Origin: Fusobacteriaceae bacterium
GTDB lineage: Bacteria; Fusobacteriota; Fusobacteriia; Fusobacteriales; Fusobacteriaceae
Reading direction: 5' to 3'
Length of the DNA: 49,062 bases
Assembly (NCBI GenBank): GCA_031289425.1
Contig: JAITPM010000107.1
Coordinates: 1-49,062 of the forward strand
In this document: piece after piece, positions 36,216-45,031 of the stretch
Layout of the letters: the number at the start of each line of letters is the position of its first letter
How positions within the stretch are numbered: the first letter of the stretch is position 1
The notes under the pieces: model-generated
Database searches by the model: none
What the model was told of the DNA's origin: nothing
The model's input: the letters and a program-made list of their open reading frames with translations, nothing else
Translations under genes and position numbers: made by a program

Positions 36216-36901
36216 TTTCTTTTATCTATTTTATATCTTTCCGCCAAAGCTTCTCTATTAAAATTGATATGCATTATCATCGCATATCTTGCCTCCTGTA
36301 CATCTCCTTTAGAAATGGATTCTGCTATAATTCTATGATATCTACACGTTTGATCTGTGAGCTCATTTTTTGTAAGATCTATATTTATAGATACCGACGT
36401 GTGTATTATCGGTATTAAATTTGCTGTTACCAAATTCCCACTTGCTATCGCTATTGATTTGTGAAAATCTGCATCTGCTTTATCATGGTTTTGTTTTTCT
36501 TCTATCAATTTTTCTACTATATCACATTGGTTCAATATATTTTCACATTCAGTTTTTGTCGCATAAGTCGCAGCCATAGCAGCGATTTCTGGTTCCAATA
36601 TGAGTCTTATCTCCAATAGATCCGATGCCAATTTTATTTTATTATCAATAAATGTGAAACCAAGAGGATCAATAGGAATTCCTTGTTCACGAGATACGAA
36701 TGTTCCTGCACCCTGTCGCACCAATAATATATTTCTAGATACCAATAATTTTATAGCTTCCCTTATGCTACCTCTTCCTGCATTTAAGTTCTTTGCCAAT
36801 TCATACTCATTCGCCAGTTTATCTCCCGGTTTCATTTTATTATTTCTAATCAATTGAATTATGTCTTCAGCTATTTTTTCAGTCAATAATTTACTGGCCA
36901 T
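36209..36901 (-). CDS. FadR-subfamily GntR regulator
   Basis: 230 residues. The N-terminal winged helix includes MKPGDKLANEYELAKNLNAGRGSIREAIKLLVSRNILLVRQGAGTFV, the GntR pattern. The C-terminal FCD domain (about 90-225) has DADFHKSIA and later histidines (IIHTSV, YAMIMH) that bind metal in this group and hold a carboxylate ligand. It probably senses a sugar acid or its product and controls the dehydratase-permease-dehydrogenase operon downstream. Its gene is a separate transcript, 831 bases from that operon. AAGGAG lies 8 bases upstream of the ATG. Confidence 0.9.
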   Translation of the reverse strand: MASKLLTEKIAEDIIQLIRNNKMKPGDKLANEYELAKNLNAGRGSIREAIKLLVSRNILLVRQGAGTFVSREQGIPIDPLGFTFIDNKIKLASDLLEIRLILEPEIAAMAATYATKTECENILNQCDIVEKLIEEKQNHDKADADFHKSIAIASGNLVTANLIPIIHTSVSINIDLTKNELTDQTCRYHRIIAESISKGDVQEARYAMIMHINFNREALAERYKIDKRKH

Positions 36902-36980
36902 TTTTTTCTCCTTAATTACCTATTTAATATTTTTATTTTATCATATTTATAAAAATAATACTATAAATTTGGAAAAATAA

Positions 36981-37017
36981 AAAATTTCTCTACGTATTAA
37001 AAACATAGAGAAATTTT
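36981..37017 (-). terminator. Terminator of the efflux operon
   Basis: AAAATTTCTCTA (36981-36992) and TAGAGAAATTTT (37006-37017) form a perfect 12-bp stem with a 13-base loop, just past the stop of the PII-like gene. The minus-strand tail after the stem is TTTT then ATTTTTCC. Confidence 0.75.
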
Positions 37018-37021
37018 TATA

Positions 37022-37408
37022 CTATTTTTTATGTTTGTTTTTTAAATCATCTATAATAGCATCATCATACTCGATATCCTCATTCATAAAATCTACAATA
37101 AGTCCCTCTAATGGTATTATTCCAGCAGCCATAATAATGTTCCTTGGTATCGTAATACGAAAACTCCTTAATTTTCCCAGTAAATTTTCTAATTTTCCAT
37201 CTCTTACGAGTATTCGAAAAATACATTCTTTTCCGGGCCAAGCTTTGGAATTTTTATGCTTTTCACTTTTACTCCAAACACTCTCTAATCCCGTCTGGAC
37301 AGTATACATAACATATGAGATATCTTCTAAAAATTCTTCTAATCGTCTTTTCTGAGATTCATTGATATAAATCATTAACAACTTGTAATCCTTATGCCTA
37401 AGGTTCAT
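37022..37408 (-). CDS. PII-like, transporter-associated small protein
   Basis: 128 residues, no signal peptide or membrane segment, so cytoplasmic. The pattern YKLLMIYINESQKRRLEEFLEDISYVMYT...SKAWPGKECIFRILV resembles the PG0541-type PII-like proteins found after RND pump genes in Bacteroidetes (two-strand ferredoxin fold with a polar loop around G.AVWP). It is the last gene of the efflux operon, 25 bases after the RND gene. It may sense a nucleotide or the state of the pump; this is inferred from similarity of family and place, and I give it moderate weight. Confidence 0.55.
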   Translation of the reverse strand: MNLRHKDYKLLMIYINESQKRRLEEFLEDISYVMYTVQTGLESVWSKSEKHKNSKAWPGKECIFRILVRDGKLENLLGKLRSFRITIPRNIIMAAGIIPLEGLIVDFMNEDIEYDDAIIDDLKNKHKK

Positions 37409-37433
37409 TCATACCCTCCCTTAATACGTTTTA

Positions 37434-40400
37434 TTACACTTTGCTGAATCTGCCAAATAACCCATTGTATATTTTTTTAATAATACTTATAACTATATTA
37501 CCAAAGTCTTCAATCAATGTGTAAAGAATCGGTATTACAACTAAGGTTAAAATCGTAGAAAAAGCCAACCCAAACATTACTGTAATTCCCATGCCTCTAT
37601 AGATTTCAGCTCCCTCTCCTATTCCTAGTGATAGAGGTAACATTCCAAATACAGTTGTCATAGTGGTCATGAGAATCGGTCTTAATCTCGTACGACATGA
37701 TTCTAATACAGCTTCTGATCTTGAAAAACCACGTTCCCTGATCATTTTTATAAAATCTATCAATACAATAGCATTATTGACAACTACTCCTGCTAATAAT
37801 ATTACCCCAATCATTACCATCATGTCAATAGGTTGTCCTGTAAAAATTAATCCCCACACCACTCCGATAAGAGCCAGCGGTATCGAACCTATGACTATAA
37901 AAGGCATTACAAAACTCTCAAATTGGGATGCAAGCAATGCATATATTAAGAATAAAGAAACCCCTAATGCTAACATAAGTTGCGATGATGCTCTATTCAT
38001 ATTTTGAGCCTCTCCACCCCATTTATAAGATACAGATTGTGGTGGATCTATCTTTTCATATGCTTCCATAAACTTATCTTGCATACCCTTAATCCCTATT
38101 CCACCATCATTTGCAGAAATAGTAACACTATATACTCTATCTGTCTTTTTTATTTCTGATGTCCCTTCAGCCAGCACAATATCAGCTAAATCAGTCAATT
38201 TTACAAAGTGTCCTTTTCCGATTTTTATATTTAAGTTTTTAAGTTGATTTATATCTGAACGTTTTTCTTTTGGAAGTCTCACTAACACATCTATTTCTTC
38301 TACACCCGTCTTTATTGTTACTGTCTTTTCTCTATTGCCCCCCAATACGTAATAACTCAAAGTCTCAGCTATAGATGCTGGATTAATACCATAACTCTTT
38401 ATTTTTTCTCTATTCAAGACTACTCTTGCTTCTGTATTTCCAGGATCCATTGTAGATTTTAAATCAACAATTCCCGGAGTTTTTACTGCTTCTTCTAAAA
38501 TTTGATTTCCTATAGTACTTATCTCATCCAAATTAGCGCCTATTATTCTAAATTCTACGGCTCTACGTTGAGATCCCATTGCGAAATCTTCACTCATATT
38601 AAATTTTATTCCTGGAATTTTCTCTATTTCTGGTCTCATTTTTTTTATTAAATCACTGGCAGCAATATCTCTTTCGTCTTTTTTTCCAATATCTACGTTA
38701 ATAGAGAAAGCTGTACTCTGTGTCATAGAAAAAAATTGTTTGGTATGTTCTTCTTTTTTGACTAATTCTACTATCTGCTCTCTTATTTTATTTGCTTTTT
38801 CTATATCTATTCCATTTCCTAAGTCTACTGATATAGAGTATCTGCCTTGGTCTTGTGTTGGCATGAATTTCATTTTGAGATTTTGCCTAGGTCCAAGCAT
38901 TGTCACGACAAAACTAACTACAACTATTCCTATAGTTAATAATCTATGATTTACAGCCCAATTGATTGCAGACATATAAAATTTCTTAATAGCGGTAAAT
39001 ATAAAACCTTCTTTGGTAACATTCATTTTTTCACTAAGGATTCTACTGGAAAGCATAGGGATCAATGTAAGTGAAACAATAAGAGCCGCTATATTTGAAA
39101 ATATTATCGAATAGGATAAATCTCTTGTTAATTCTTGAGCTATTCCCTTTATAAATAAAATAGGTATAAATACAATCATTGTAGTAAGTGCTGAAGCTAC
39201 TACAGACATAGCAACTTCTGTTGTCCCATTTTCTGAGGCTTCCATTACCGGAGATTTTAGTTCTGTCATGTGTCTATAAATATTATCCATAACAACAACC
39301 GAATTATCAGTCAGCATTCCAACACCTATTGATAATCCCATTAACGAAATAAGGTTCAATGTAGCTCCGGACAAATATAAAAATGCAAAGGTAAATATTA
39401 CTGATACAGGCAATGCTGCCGAAGCAATAAGTGTTGCTCTGATATTTTTTAGAAATAACATTAAAATAATTGTAGCAAGTATCAGTCCCTGAACTGCATT
39501 TCTTGATACATTTGATATGGATTTTTCTATATCTATAGAAGTATCCAAGGTTATGCTATAATCTGTATCCGGTGGTAAAATAGATTTCAAGCTTTCCAAA
39601 GCTTTCTTAGCATCTTTATTTATATCAATTGTGCTTCCATCAGCGGATTTTGTTACAACAACAATTATAGATTCTTTATCGCCAAAATGTCCTTTACGAT
39701 CTTCATCTTCTGAAGTTATTACTACATCGGCTACATCTTTAAGTCTCAAAATATTTCCATTACTGTTAATAATAAGATTTTCCAAATTATCTATATAATC
39801 AAGTTCTCCCATAAATCTCAAAGCATATTTCTTATCGCCTGTATTTACAGTTCCTAATGCTACATTAAGACTAGAAGCACTGATAAGATTGTATAATTCG
39901 GGAGGAGTTAAATCAAAAGCAGCCAATTTATCACTATCTACTTGGATTTGCACTTGTTTAGTAGGAGCTCCAAATATATTTATATCTCCTACGCCTGTAA
40001 TTCTCTCTAATCTTGGTTGAAAATATTGTATTAAAAAGCTCTTTAGTTCTTCTTTGTTTTTAGAAGCAAAAATCATTACCATCGTCAAATTACCAACACC
40101 GGCCTCTACTTTTCTGATAAAAGGTGTATTAGCATCTGCCGGTAGTACATTTGCCAATTTTGAAACTTCTCTTTGTATTTCTGTTGTTTTGTCTTTGGCA
40201 CTTACACCAAAATTAAAACTTACTACTATTGAAGATACTCCAAAGGACGAAGTCGATTGTATTGTATCTATTCCTTCTACATTAGGTAATAGTTCTTCTA
40301 TTTTTTTGGTAATTTGAGTCTCTACATTCTCCGGCACTGCTCCTGTCCATCTAGTATTAATGGTAACTACAGGCACATTAATATTAGGTAACAACTCAGC

Positions 40401-40499
40401 TTTTATAGAAAACATTGCCATTATTCCTATAAACATCATAGCTATCATTACCATTGTAGTAGCGACTGGTCTACGTATAGATATTCCCGCTAATGTCAT
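37434..40499 (-). CDS. RND efflux transporter
   Basis: 1,021 residues from ATG 40499 (GGGGAGGAA upstream; an ATG 39 bases earlier is not supported). It is the proton-driven inner-membrane pump of a three-part efflux system that passes substrates to TolC. Topology: one membrane segment at the N-terminus, large periplasmic loop, segments 2-6, then the same again. GVGMLTDNSVVVMDN is the relay segment, with Asp-Asn in place of the Asp-Asp of AcrB, a common version in anaerobes. The second-half segment GVILLAGVVVNNAIVLIDF is also seen. It follows the adaptor and outer-membrane genes in the operon. The substrate is unknown. Confidence 0.95.
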   Translation of the reverse strand: MTLAGISIRRPVATTMVMIAMMFIGIMAMFSIKAELLPNINVPVVTINTRWTGAVPENVETQITKKIEELLPNVEGIDTIQSTSSFGVSSIVVSFNFGVSAKDKTTEIQREVSKLANVLPADANTPFIRKVEAGVGNLTMVMIFASKNKEELKSFLIQYFQPRLERITGVGDINIFGAPTKQVQIQVDSDKLAAFDLTPPELYNLISASSLNVALGTVNTGDKKYALRFMGELDYIDNLENLIINSNGNILRLKDVADVVITSEDEDRKGHFGDKESIIVVVTKSADGSTIDINKDAKKALESLKSILPPDTDYSITLDTSIDIEKSISNVSRNAVQGLILATIILMLFLKNIRATLIASAALPVSVIFTFAFLYLSGATLNLISLMGLSIGVGMLTDNSVVVMDNIYRHMTELKSPVMEASENGTTEVAMSVVASALTTMIVFIPILFIKGIAQELTRDLSYSIIFSNIAALIVSLTLIPMLSSRILSEKMNVTKEGFIFTAIKKFYMSAINWAVNHRLLTIGIVVVSFVVTMLGPRQNLKMKFMPTQDQGRYSISVDLGNGIDIEKANKIREQIVELVKKEEHTKQFFSMTQSTAFSINVDIGKKDERDIAASDLIKKMRPEIEKIPGIKFNMSEDFAMGSQRRAVEFRIIGANLDEISTIGNQILEEAVKTPGIVDLKSTMDPGNTEARVVLNREKIKSYGINPASIAETLSYYVLGGNREKTVTIKTGVEEIDVLVRLPKEKRSDINQLKNLNIKIGKGHFVKLTDLADIVLAEGTSEIKKTDRVYSVTISANDGGIGIKGMQDKFMEAYEKIDPPQSVSYKWGGEAQNMNRASSQLMLALGVSLFLIYALLASQFESFVMPFIVIGSIPLALIGVVWGLIFTGQPIDMMVMIGVILLAGVVVNNAIVLIDFIKMIRERGFSRSEAVLESCRTRLRPILMTTMTTVFGMLPLSLGIGEGAEIYRGMGITVMFGLAFSTILTLVVIPILYTLIEDFGNIVISIIKKIYNGLFGRFSKV

Positions 40500-40567
40500 T
40501 TCGTTCCTCCCCTGCTTTATTGCTATAACATTATTCATACTTCATTTTACATTCTACAATTTTTATT

Positions 40568-41593
40568 TTATTTTACTTCTTCTACTATATCTCCTTCCTC
40601 TAATCCATATATTCCATCTATAATTATCCTATCACCATCTTTTATATTGTCATATAATATTTCTGTATATGGTAAATTTGATGCTCCTGTTTTTACTGTT
40701 ATTCTATGAGCTTTTCCTTCCTGCACCATGTATATATAACTTATAAGATCTCTTATAAATATTCCTGTATCTTCTATTGAAAATACGTCTCTAGATCCAA
40801 CCGGGATTTTTACAATAGCATACATCCCATCTTTTATTTTACCATCAGGATTTTCAACAGATATTTTTACCATAAATTTCTTAGTTACAGAATCTGCAAT
40901 TGGATTTATTTCGGTTATTTTTCCAGAAAAAACTTCATTTAATGCACTTATAGTTATTTCTAGCTCTTGCCCTATTTTTATTTCATTTAACCATTCTGCT
41001 GGAAACCCTACATAAGATTCCATTTGAGTATCATCAACTATTGTAAATAGTACATTCTCTTTTTCTATTTTATTTCCCTCTTTTAGAAATAAATTTCCAA
41101 CAATTCCATCTATTGATGCTTTTCCTAATAATTTTTCATAATCTGCTTTGGCACTTTCAAAATTTCCACTGGCAGAAGCAAAACTATTCTCATATGGAGC
41201 ATACTCCAAATAAGAAATTAATTTCTTTTCATAAAGTTTTTTGAATTTTTGGTGAGTTTCATTGCTTATATCGTAATTCGTTTTAGCAGCTGAATAAATT
41301 CCTTCAGTTGCCGGATCAGTAAGTTGCATTACTACATCTCCTGTTTTTACTATATCTCCATTTCTTTTAAAAATTTCTTTTATAGTCCCACCTTTTTCCG
41401 TCTTATAATCTATTTTCTTTTTTGGTTGCAATACCGCATCTGATGAGAACACTTGATTCATTGATCTCTTAGTAATTAGTGCAGTTTTAACATATTTTAT
41501 TTTTTCTACTATCTCTTTTTTAGTTTCTTCTTTTTTTCCACAACCGGCAATAAAGATAACCGAAATCAGAAATAAGTATAATATTTTTTTCAT
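40568..41593 (-). CDS. Efflux adaptor (membrane fusion) lipoprotein
   Basis: 341 residues from ATG 41593, chosen because GGAGG lies 8 bases before it; an upstream ATG overlaps that site. The signal peptide MKKILYLFLISVIFIAGC ends in a lipobox (IAGC), so it is a lipoprotein on the outer face of the inner membrane. The HlyD/AcrA layout can be seen: barrel-sandwich start (GTIKEIFKRNGDIVKTGDVVMQL), a short helical hairpin (about 95-150), and the return (LFLKEGNKIEKENVLFTIVD). It links the RND pump to the outer-membrane channel, 68 bases upstream of the pump gene. Confidence 0.93.
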   Translation of the reverse strand: MKKILYLFLISVIFIAGCGKKEETKKEIVEKIKYVKTALITKRSMNQVFSSDAVLQPKKKIDYKTEKGGTIKEIFKRNGDIVKTGDVVMQLTDPATEGIYSAAKTNYDISNETHQKFKKLYEKKLISYLEYAPYENSFASASGNFESAKADYEKLLGKASIDGIVGNLFLKEGNKIEKENVLFTIVDDTQMESYVGFPAEWLNEIKIGQELEITISALNEVFSGKITEINPIADSVTKKFMVKISVENPDGKIKDGMYAIVKIPVGSRDVFSIEDTGIFIRDLISYIYMVQEGKAHRITVKTGASNLPYTEILYDNIKDGDRIIIDGIYGLEEGDIVEEVK

Positions 41594-41625
41594 TTCCATT
41601 TCCTCCATAGGCCAAATCTTAAAAA

Positions 41626-42900
41626 CTATATAATAAGCGAACGATATCTTTCATATGCACACATATATTTTACTACTGTTTGATTATGTTCTATTATAGC
41701 ATTTCTCCGAATTTCTTCTGCTCTCAAATAATCTGTGGTGGAAATCAGCCCTTCTTCATATCGTTGTCTATCAATTTCAAAGTTTTGTTTTGCTGCTATT
41801 ACTGCTTTTTCTTTAGAATCTCTTAATTTTTCAAGACGTGATAATTCCAAATATGCAGATGTTACAGTTGTATCTATAGAATCATCAGTCTTTGCTGCAT
41901 TCATTTTTTCTTTTTCCAATTCCAATTTTGCAATTTTATAATCATCATGAGCACTTCCAAAATCAAATACATTCCATGATACTTCGATTCCACCTTGCCA
42001 AGAAGCCTCATCAATTGTCTTTCTATATCTTGTTCTTTCTGAACCAGTTCCATAACTGGCAAATAGGTTTACTTTTGGCAACAAATCAGATGCTGCTATC
42101 TTTTTAGCTGCATCTTGCATTTCTACTGAATGTTTAGCAATAAGAGCAATTATACTATCATTTCTAGCTTGTCTCATATCTGATTCAAAATCTATTGTTT
42201 TACTGAGGTATTTGGGAACAGAAAATTCCTTAATTTTTATCACTTCATTTTTAGGTATTCCTGTTTTTATTCTAAGCAATTCCATTTGTACAGCAATATT
42301 TGTTTGAGCTTCAATGATTTGCGAATTTATCTCTAATATTGAACTTTCGGTTTTTAAAACATCAGCCTCAATCAACATATTTAATGATACTTGATTTCTT
42401 TGTGTTTTTTGCACTGCTTTTAATTCATTCAAAGCACCCTTAAGTCCATACAAATTATCTTCGTTTTTAATTATTTCAGCATAATTTTCAATAGTTGCAA
42501 TTCTTATATCTACTTTTGTCAACATGTACTGTAAATCTGCAATCTTCTGGTAAGATTTTGCTCCCTTTATTCCGCCAATTATAGCTCCACCTCTAAATAA
42601 AGGCTGTGTAATTTTAATGCTTTGATAATATCCACTTTTTTGATCGTTTACTCTTACACCCTTAGAGCTAGATATCTCTCTATAGTATTCACTCGCAGTA
42701 TATGTTCCAGTATACATAACTGTAGGAAGTGCTGTTTTAAAAGCTTTTGATAATCTTAGGTTAGATATATCTTTACTAATTTCTGCGATTTTAATATCTT
42801 TACTATTATCAACTGCCAACTGTATAGCTTGCTCCAATGTTAATTCTCTAGCAAATAAAGATATGCTTACAAGAATTAATATTCCGAAAATTTTTTTCAT
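41626..42900 (-). CDS. TolC-family outer-membrane channel
   Basis: 424 residues with a signal peptide (MKKIFGILILVSISLFA, cut before RELTL). The outer-membrane efflux protein repeats can be seen: LTLEQAIQLAVDNSKDIKIAEI, then long helices, then GGIEVSWNVFDFGSAHDDYKIAKLELE and RYEEGLISTTDYLRAEEIRRNA. TolC trimers form the exit duct. The gene lies between tetR and the adaptor gene; spacing to the adaptor is 32 bases. GGGAGG precedes the ATG. Confidence 0.93.
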   Translation of the reverse strand: MKKIFGILILVSISLFARELTLEQAIQLAVDNSKDIKIAEISKDISNLRLSKAFKTALPTVMYTGTYTASEYYREISSSKGVRVNDQKSGYYQSIKITQPLFRGGAIIGGIKGAKSYQKIADLQYMLTKVDIRIATIENYAEIIKNEDNLYGLKGALNELKAVQKTQRNQVSLNMLIEADVLKTESSILEINSQIIEAQTNIAVQMELLRIKTGIPKNEVIKIKEFSVPKYLSKTIDFESDMRQARNDSIIALIAKHSVEMQDAAKKIAASDLLPKVNLFASYGTGSERTRYRKTIDEASWQGGIEVSWNVFDFGSAHDDYKIAKLELEKEKMNAAKTDDSIDTTVTSAYLELSRLEKLRDSKEKAVIAAKQNFEIDRQRYEEGLISTTDYLRAEEIRRNAIIEHNQTVVKYMCAYERYRSLII

Positions 42901-42949
42901 ATGTACCTCCCATTTTTTATTATTTTTTATTTATTCATAAATCAAGCTA

Positions 42950-43585
42950 TCAAGTTAATATTTTTAAAATTATCTTTTTCAAAAATTCTATGCTAGAATC
43001 TGTTTCGCTACTATTCATTTTTTCTTTTATAGCGTCTATATTGTTTTCAAAAGAAAATCCTTCATTCACATCAATAGTTACATAAAATTTATTGATCTTA
43101 AAATGATTTATAATGCAATCTATAATCTTTGCGTGGTTTATAACATCCTTTAATTCTATTTTTATAAATTTGCTATATTTTATAAAAATATCTTGGAAAA
43201 ATTTTATATTTATTTGGTCTCTCTCTAGCAAAAATTTTTTTGTAGTTGGAGACAAAACATCTAGGTTTTGTAATATATTCATTACTACTACTTCTGTTTT
43301 TATGTCAAATCCTCTTTCTTTTATCTTGCTTATTAAAAAGTTTTCTATAACAGCATCTAATGTAAAATCCTCCTTTAAAATTTTTTCATTTTCTTTTTTT
43401 ATTGATTCCATTTTATTACTTAATATCTCTTCCAAAAGCTCATCTTTATTTTTAAAATATGTATAGAAGCTACCCTTTGAAATATTAGCTTCTTTTGTAA
43501 TATCATCAATTGTAGTATTACTATATCCTTTTTTTAAAATAAGTATTTTAAGAGATTCTATCAACATCTTTCTCTTATTTTCCAT
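42950..43585 (-). CDS. TetR-family repressor of the efflux operon
   Basis: 211 residues. The N-terminal DNA-binding part reads KGYSNTTIDDITKEANISKGSFYTYFKNKDELLEEIL, a clear TetR helix-turn-helix. The C-terminal part is helical and variable, fit for ligand binding. It is first in the operon; tolC begins 49 bases after its stop. Its own promoter lies within two identical-pattern palindromes, so it most likely represses its own transcript and thereby the pump. The inducer is unknown. GGGGAGG precedes the ATG. Confidence 0.93.
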   Translation of the reverse strand: MENKRKMLIESLKILILKKGYSNTTIDDITKEANISKGSFYTYFKNKDELLEEILSNKMESIKKENEKILKEDFTLDAVIENFLISKIKERGFDIKTEVVVMNILQNLDVLSPTTKKFLLERDQINIKFFQDIFIKYSKFIKIELKDVINHAKIIDCIINHFKINKFYVTIDVNEGFSFENNIDAIKEKMNSSETDSSIEFLKKIILKILT

Positions 43586-43634
43586 TATTCCTCCCCAAAT
43601 ATAAAATAACTTTTGTCATTATTTGGCAAAAGTT

Positions 43635-43663
43635 ATTATATCAGATATTGACTACTAAGTCAA
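43635..43663 (-). promoter_or_regulatory. Promoter of the efflux operon
   Basis: On the minus strand TTGACT (43663-43658), 17 bases, TATAAT (43640-43635), about 50 bases before tetR. The -35 box is one arm of the proximal operator palindrome. Confidence 0.8.
43648..43663. promoter_or_regulatory. TetR operator, promoter-proximal
   Basis: TTGACTACTAAGTCAA, an inverted repeat of pattern TTGAC-N6-GTCAA whose arms extend to 9 bp (ATATTGACT). It covers the -35 box of the operon promoter, so binding would block polymerase. Confidence 0.8.
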
Positions 43664-43679
43664 TATTTTATTTATATTT

Positions 43680-43695
43680 TTGACCGCCTGGTCAA
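43680..43695. promoter_or_regulatory. TetR operator, promoter-distal
   Basis: TTGACCGCCTGGTCAA, same pattern TTGAC-N6-GTCAA. Start-to-start distance from the proximal operator is 32 bases, about three helical turns, so two dimers could bind on one face. Confidence 0.78.
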
Positions 43696-43808
43696 ATATA
43701 ATGTTATTTGTTCTTTATTCGTTCAAAAAAAATTAAGGATATTTGGTTTTTTATAGTACTTTGACACATTTAATATTTTTTAATACAGTAATTATATTTG
43801 TTTTATAG

Positions 43809-44204
43809 TCATACCAATATAGATAATGCTTTTTCATTATTTTTTATTTCTACGTCCTTAGTCATAATTATATCAGCGCACTCGATCATATTGTTAGATA
43901 ATCCGATACTATTTCCAAAATCATTTGTTGAACCAGATGGTATATATCCCAAAGGTATATCAAGTTTGGTTTCTACTATTGCACTCACTATTTCATTCAA
44001 TGTTCCATCTCCACCGGAACATACTATGAGATCATAATATTTACCATTTGACATCAAATATCTTTTCCCATCTAATGGTGCTTTAGTAGGATATACTTCT
44101 ATTTGATATTCATATTTTGAGAAAATTTTTAAAATATCTACCAAATTTTCCTTTATCTTGCATTTACCTGAATATGGGTTAAATAGAAACAAGATTTTTT
44201 TCAT
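43809..44204 (-). pseudogene. Truncated diacylglycerol-kinase-family gene
   Basis: 131 codons. The N-terminal catalytic lobe is present: FNPYSGK, then CSGGDGTLNEIVSAIV and GYIPSGSTNDFGNSIGL, the nucleotide-binding and family motifs of DagK and its relatives. Full members have about 300 residues with a second beta-sandwich domain, which is absent. The frame ends with KNNEKALSILV and a stop, and the 220 bases beyond hold the tetR control region, not a continuation. It has an intact ribosome site (GGGGG, 7 bases upstream). It may be a pseudogene or a short protein of unknown use. Confidence 0.75.
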
Positions 44205-44225
44205 AATATCCCCCTATAAATTATC

Positions 44226-44744
44226 TTATTTCTTTTTCTTTCCATTCAACATTGCTTCAGTCAATTCTCCATTTTTCCATGTTTCTTCTAATGTCATTTT
44301 CCCGGATTCACTATATCCTCTAAAAACACCGTCTTCTTTCCCATTTTTATAATTACATTCTTCTGCTACTTGACCATTTTTATAATAATATTTAGAGATA
44401 CCGTTTAATTCTCCATTTTTGTAAGTAGCCTCATGAGCTACAGCTCCATTATCGTGATAATCTTTTACTATTCCTTCCAATTTCCCATTCCGATAATTTG
44501 ATTCATGAGCTAAAGCTCCATTATCATGATATCCTATTGTTTTCCCGTCTAATTTACCAAATTTATAATTGTTTTCCATTTTAATCTTTTTATTTTCTGA
44601 CAAATCTCTAACAACACCAGTAAATGCTCGTGTTTTTCCTTTTTCAAAAACTATTCCATTAACCTCTTCTATTTGATCGGAAGTCATTTGTCTACCAAAA
44701 ACTATCACTCCAATCAATAAAGCTAAACATACTATTTTCTTCAT
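44226..44744 (-). CDS. Exported MORN-repeat protein
   Basis: 172 residues from ATG 44744 (GGAGGG 7 bases upstream). The signal peptide MKKIVCLALLIGVIVFG is followed by about five copies of a MORN-like unit of about 22-23 residues, of the form Y.NG.L.G....Y..NG....E..Y (YRNGKLEGIVKDYHDNGA, YKNGELNGISKYYYKNGQ). Such proteins are often named YwqK-type antitoxins in databases, but here there is no toxin partner in sight. It lies 21 bases before the dagK remnant on the same strand. An extended -10 promoter is upstream. The true role is not known. Confidence 0.85.
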   Translation of the reverse strand: MKKIVCLALLIGVIVFGRQMTSDQIEEVNGIVFEKGKTRAFTGVVRDLSENKKIKMENNYKFGKLDGKTIGYHDNGALAHESNYRNGKLEGIVKDYHDNGAVAHEATYKNGELNGISKYYYKNGQVAEECNYKNGKEDGVFRGYSESGKMTLEETWKNGELTEAMLNGKKKK

Positions 44745-44821
44745 ACTACTACCCTCCAACAAGAATAATTATTCATCCAAATTATCATACGTTTTTCTAG
44801 TATTCGTTATTATGTTTTTTA

Positions 44822-44830
44822 ATTATAGCA
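44822..44830 (-). promoter_or_regulatory. Extended -10 promoter of the MORN gene
   Basis: On the minus strand TGCTATAAT, an extended -10 element, with a weak TTTAAA 17 bases before the hexamer. It lies about 80 bases before the start codon. Confidence 0.5.
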
Positions 44831-45031
44831 TATTTCAAGTAAATTTTAAAATTATTTTGAAAATCAAATATAAAATCTGATTTCTTTGAGGTTTAATAAC
44901 TTCTTGATAAAAAATAAATCTATCTCAAAATGAAATTTTAGAAAAATAGAATAAAATATTTTTTCTTTTTTGAAGTTTTATGTTAAAATAAGTTATTGGA
45001 AAGAAATTTTCTAACGGGAGGTCGAAAAATT

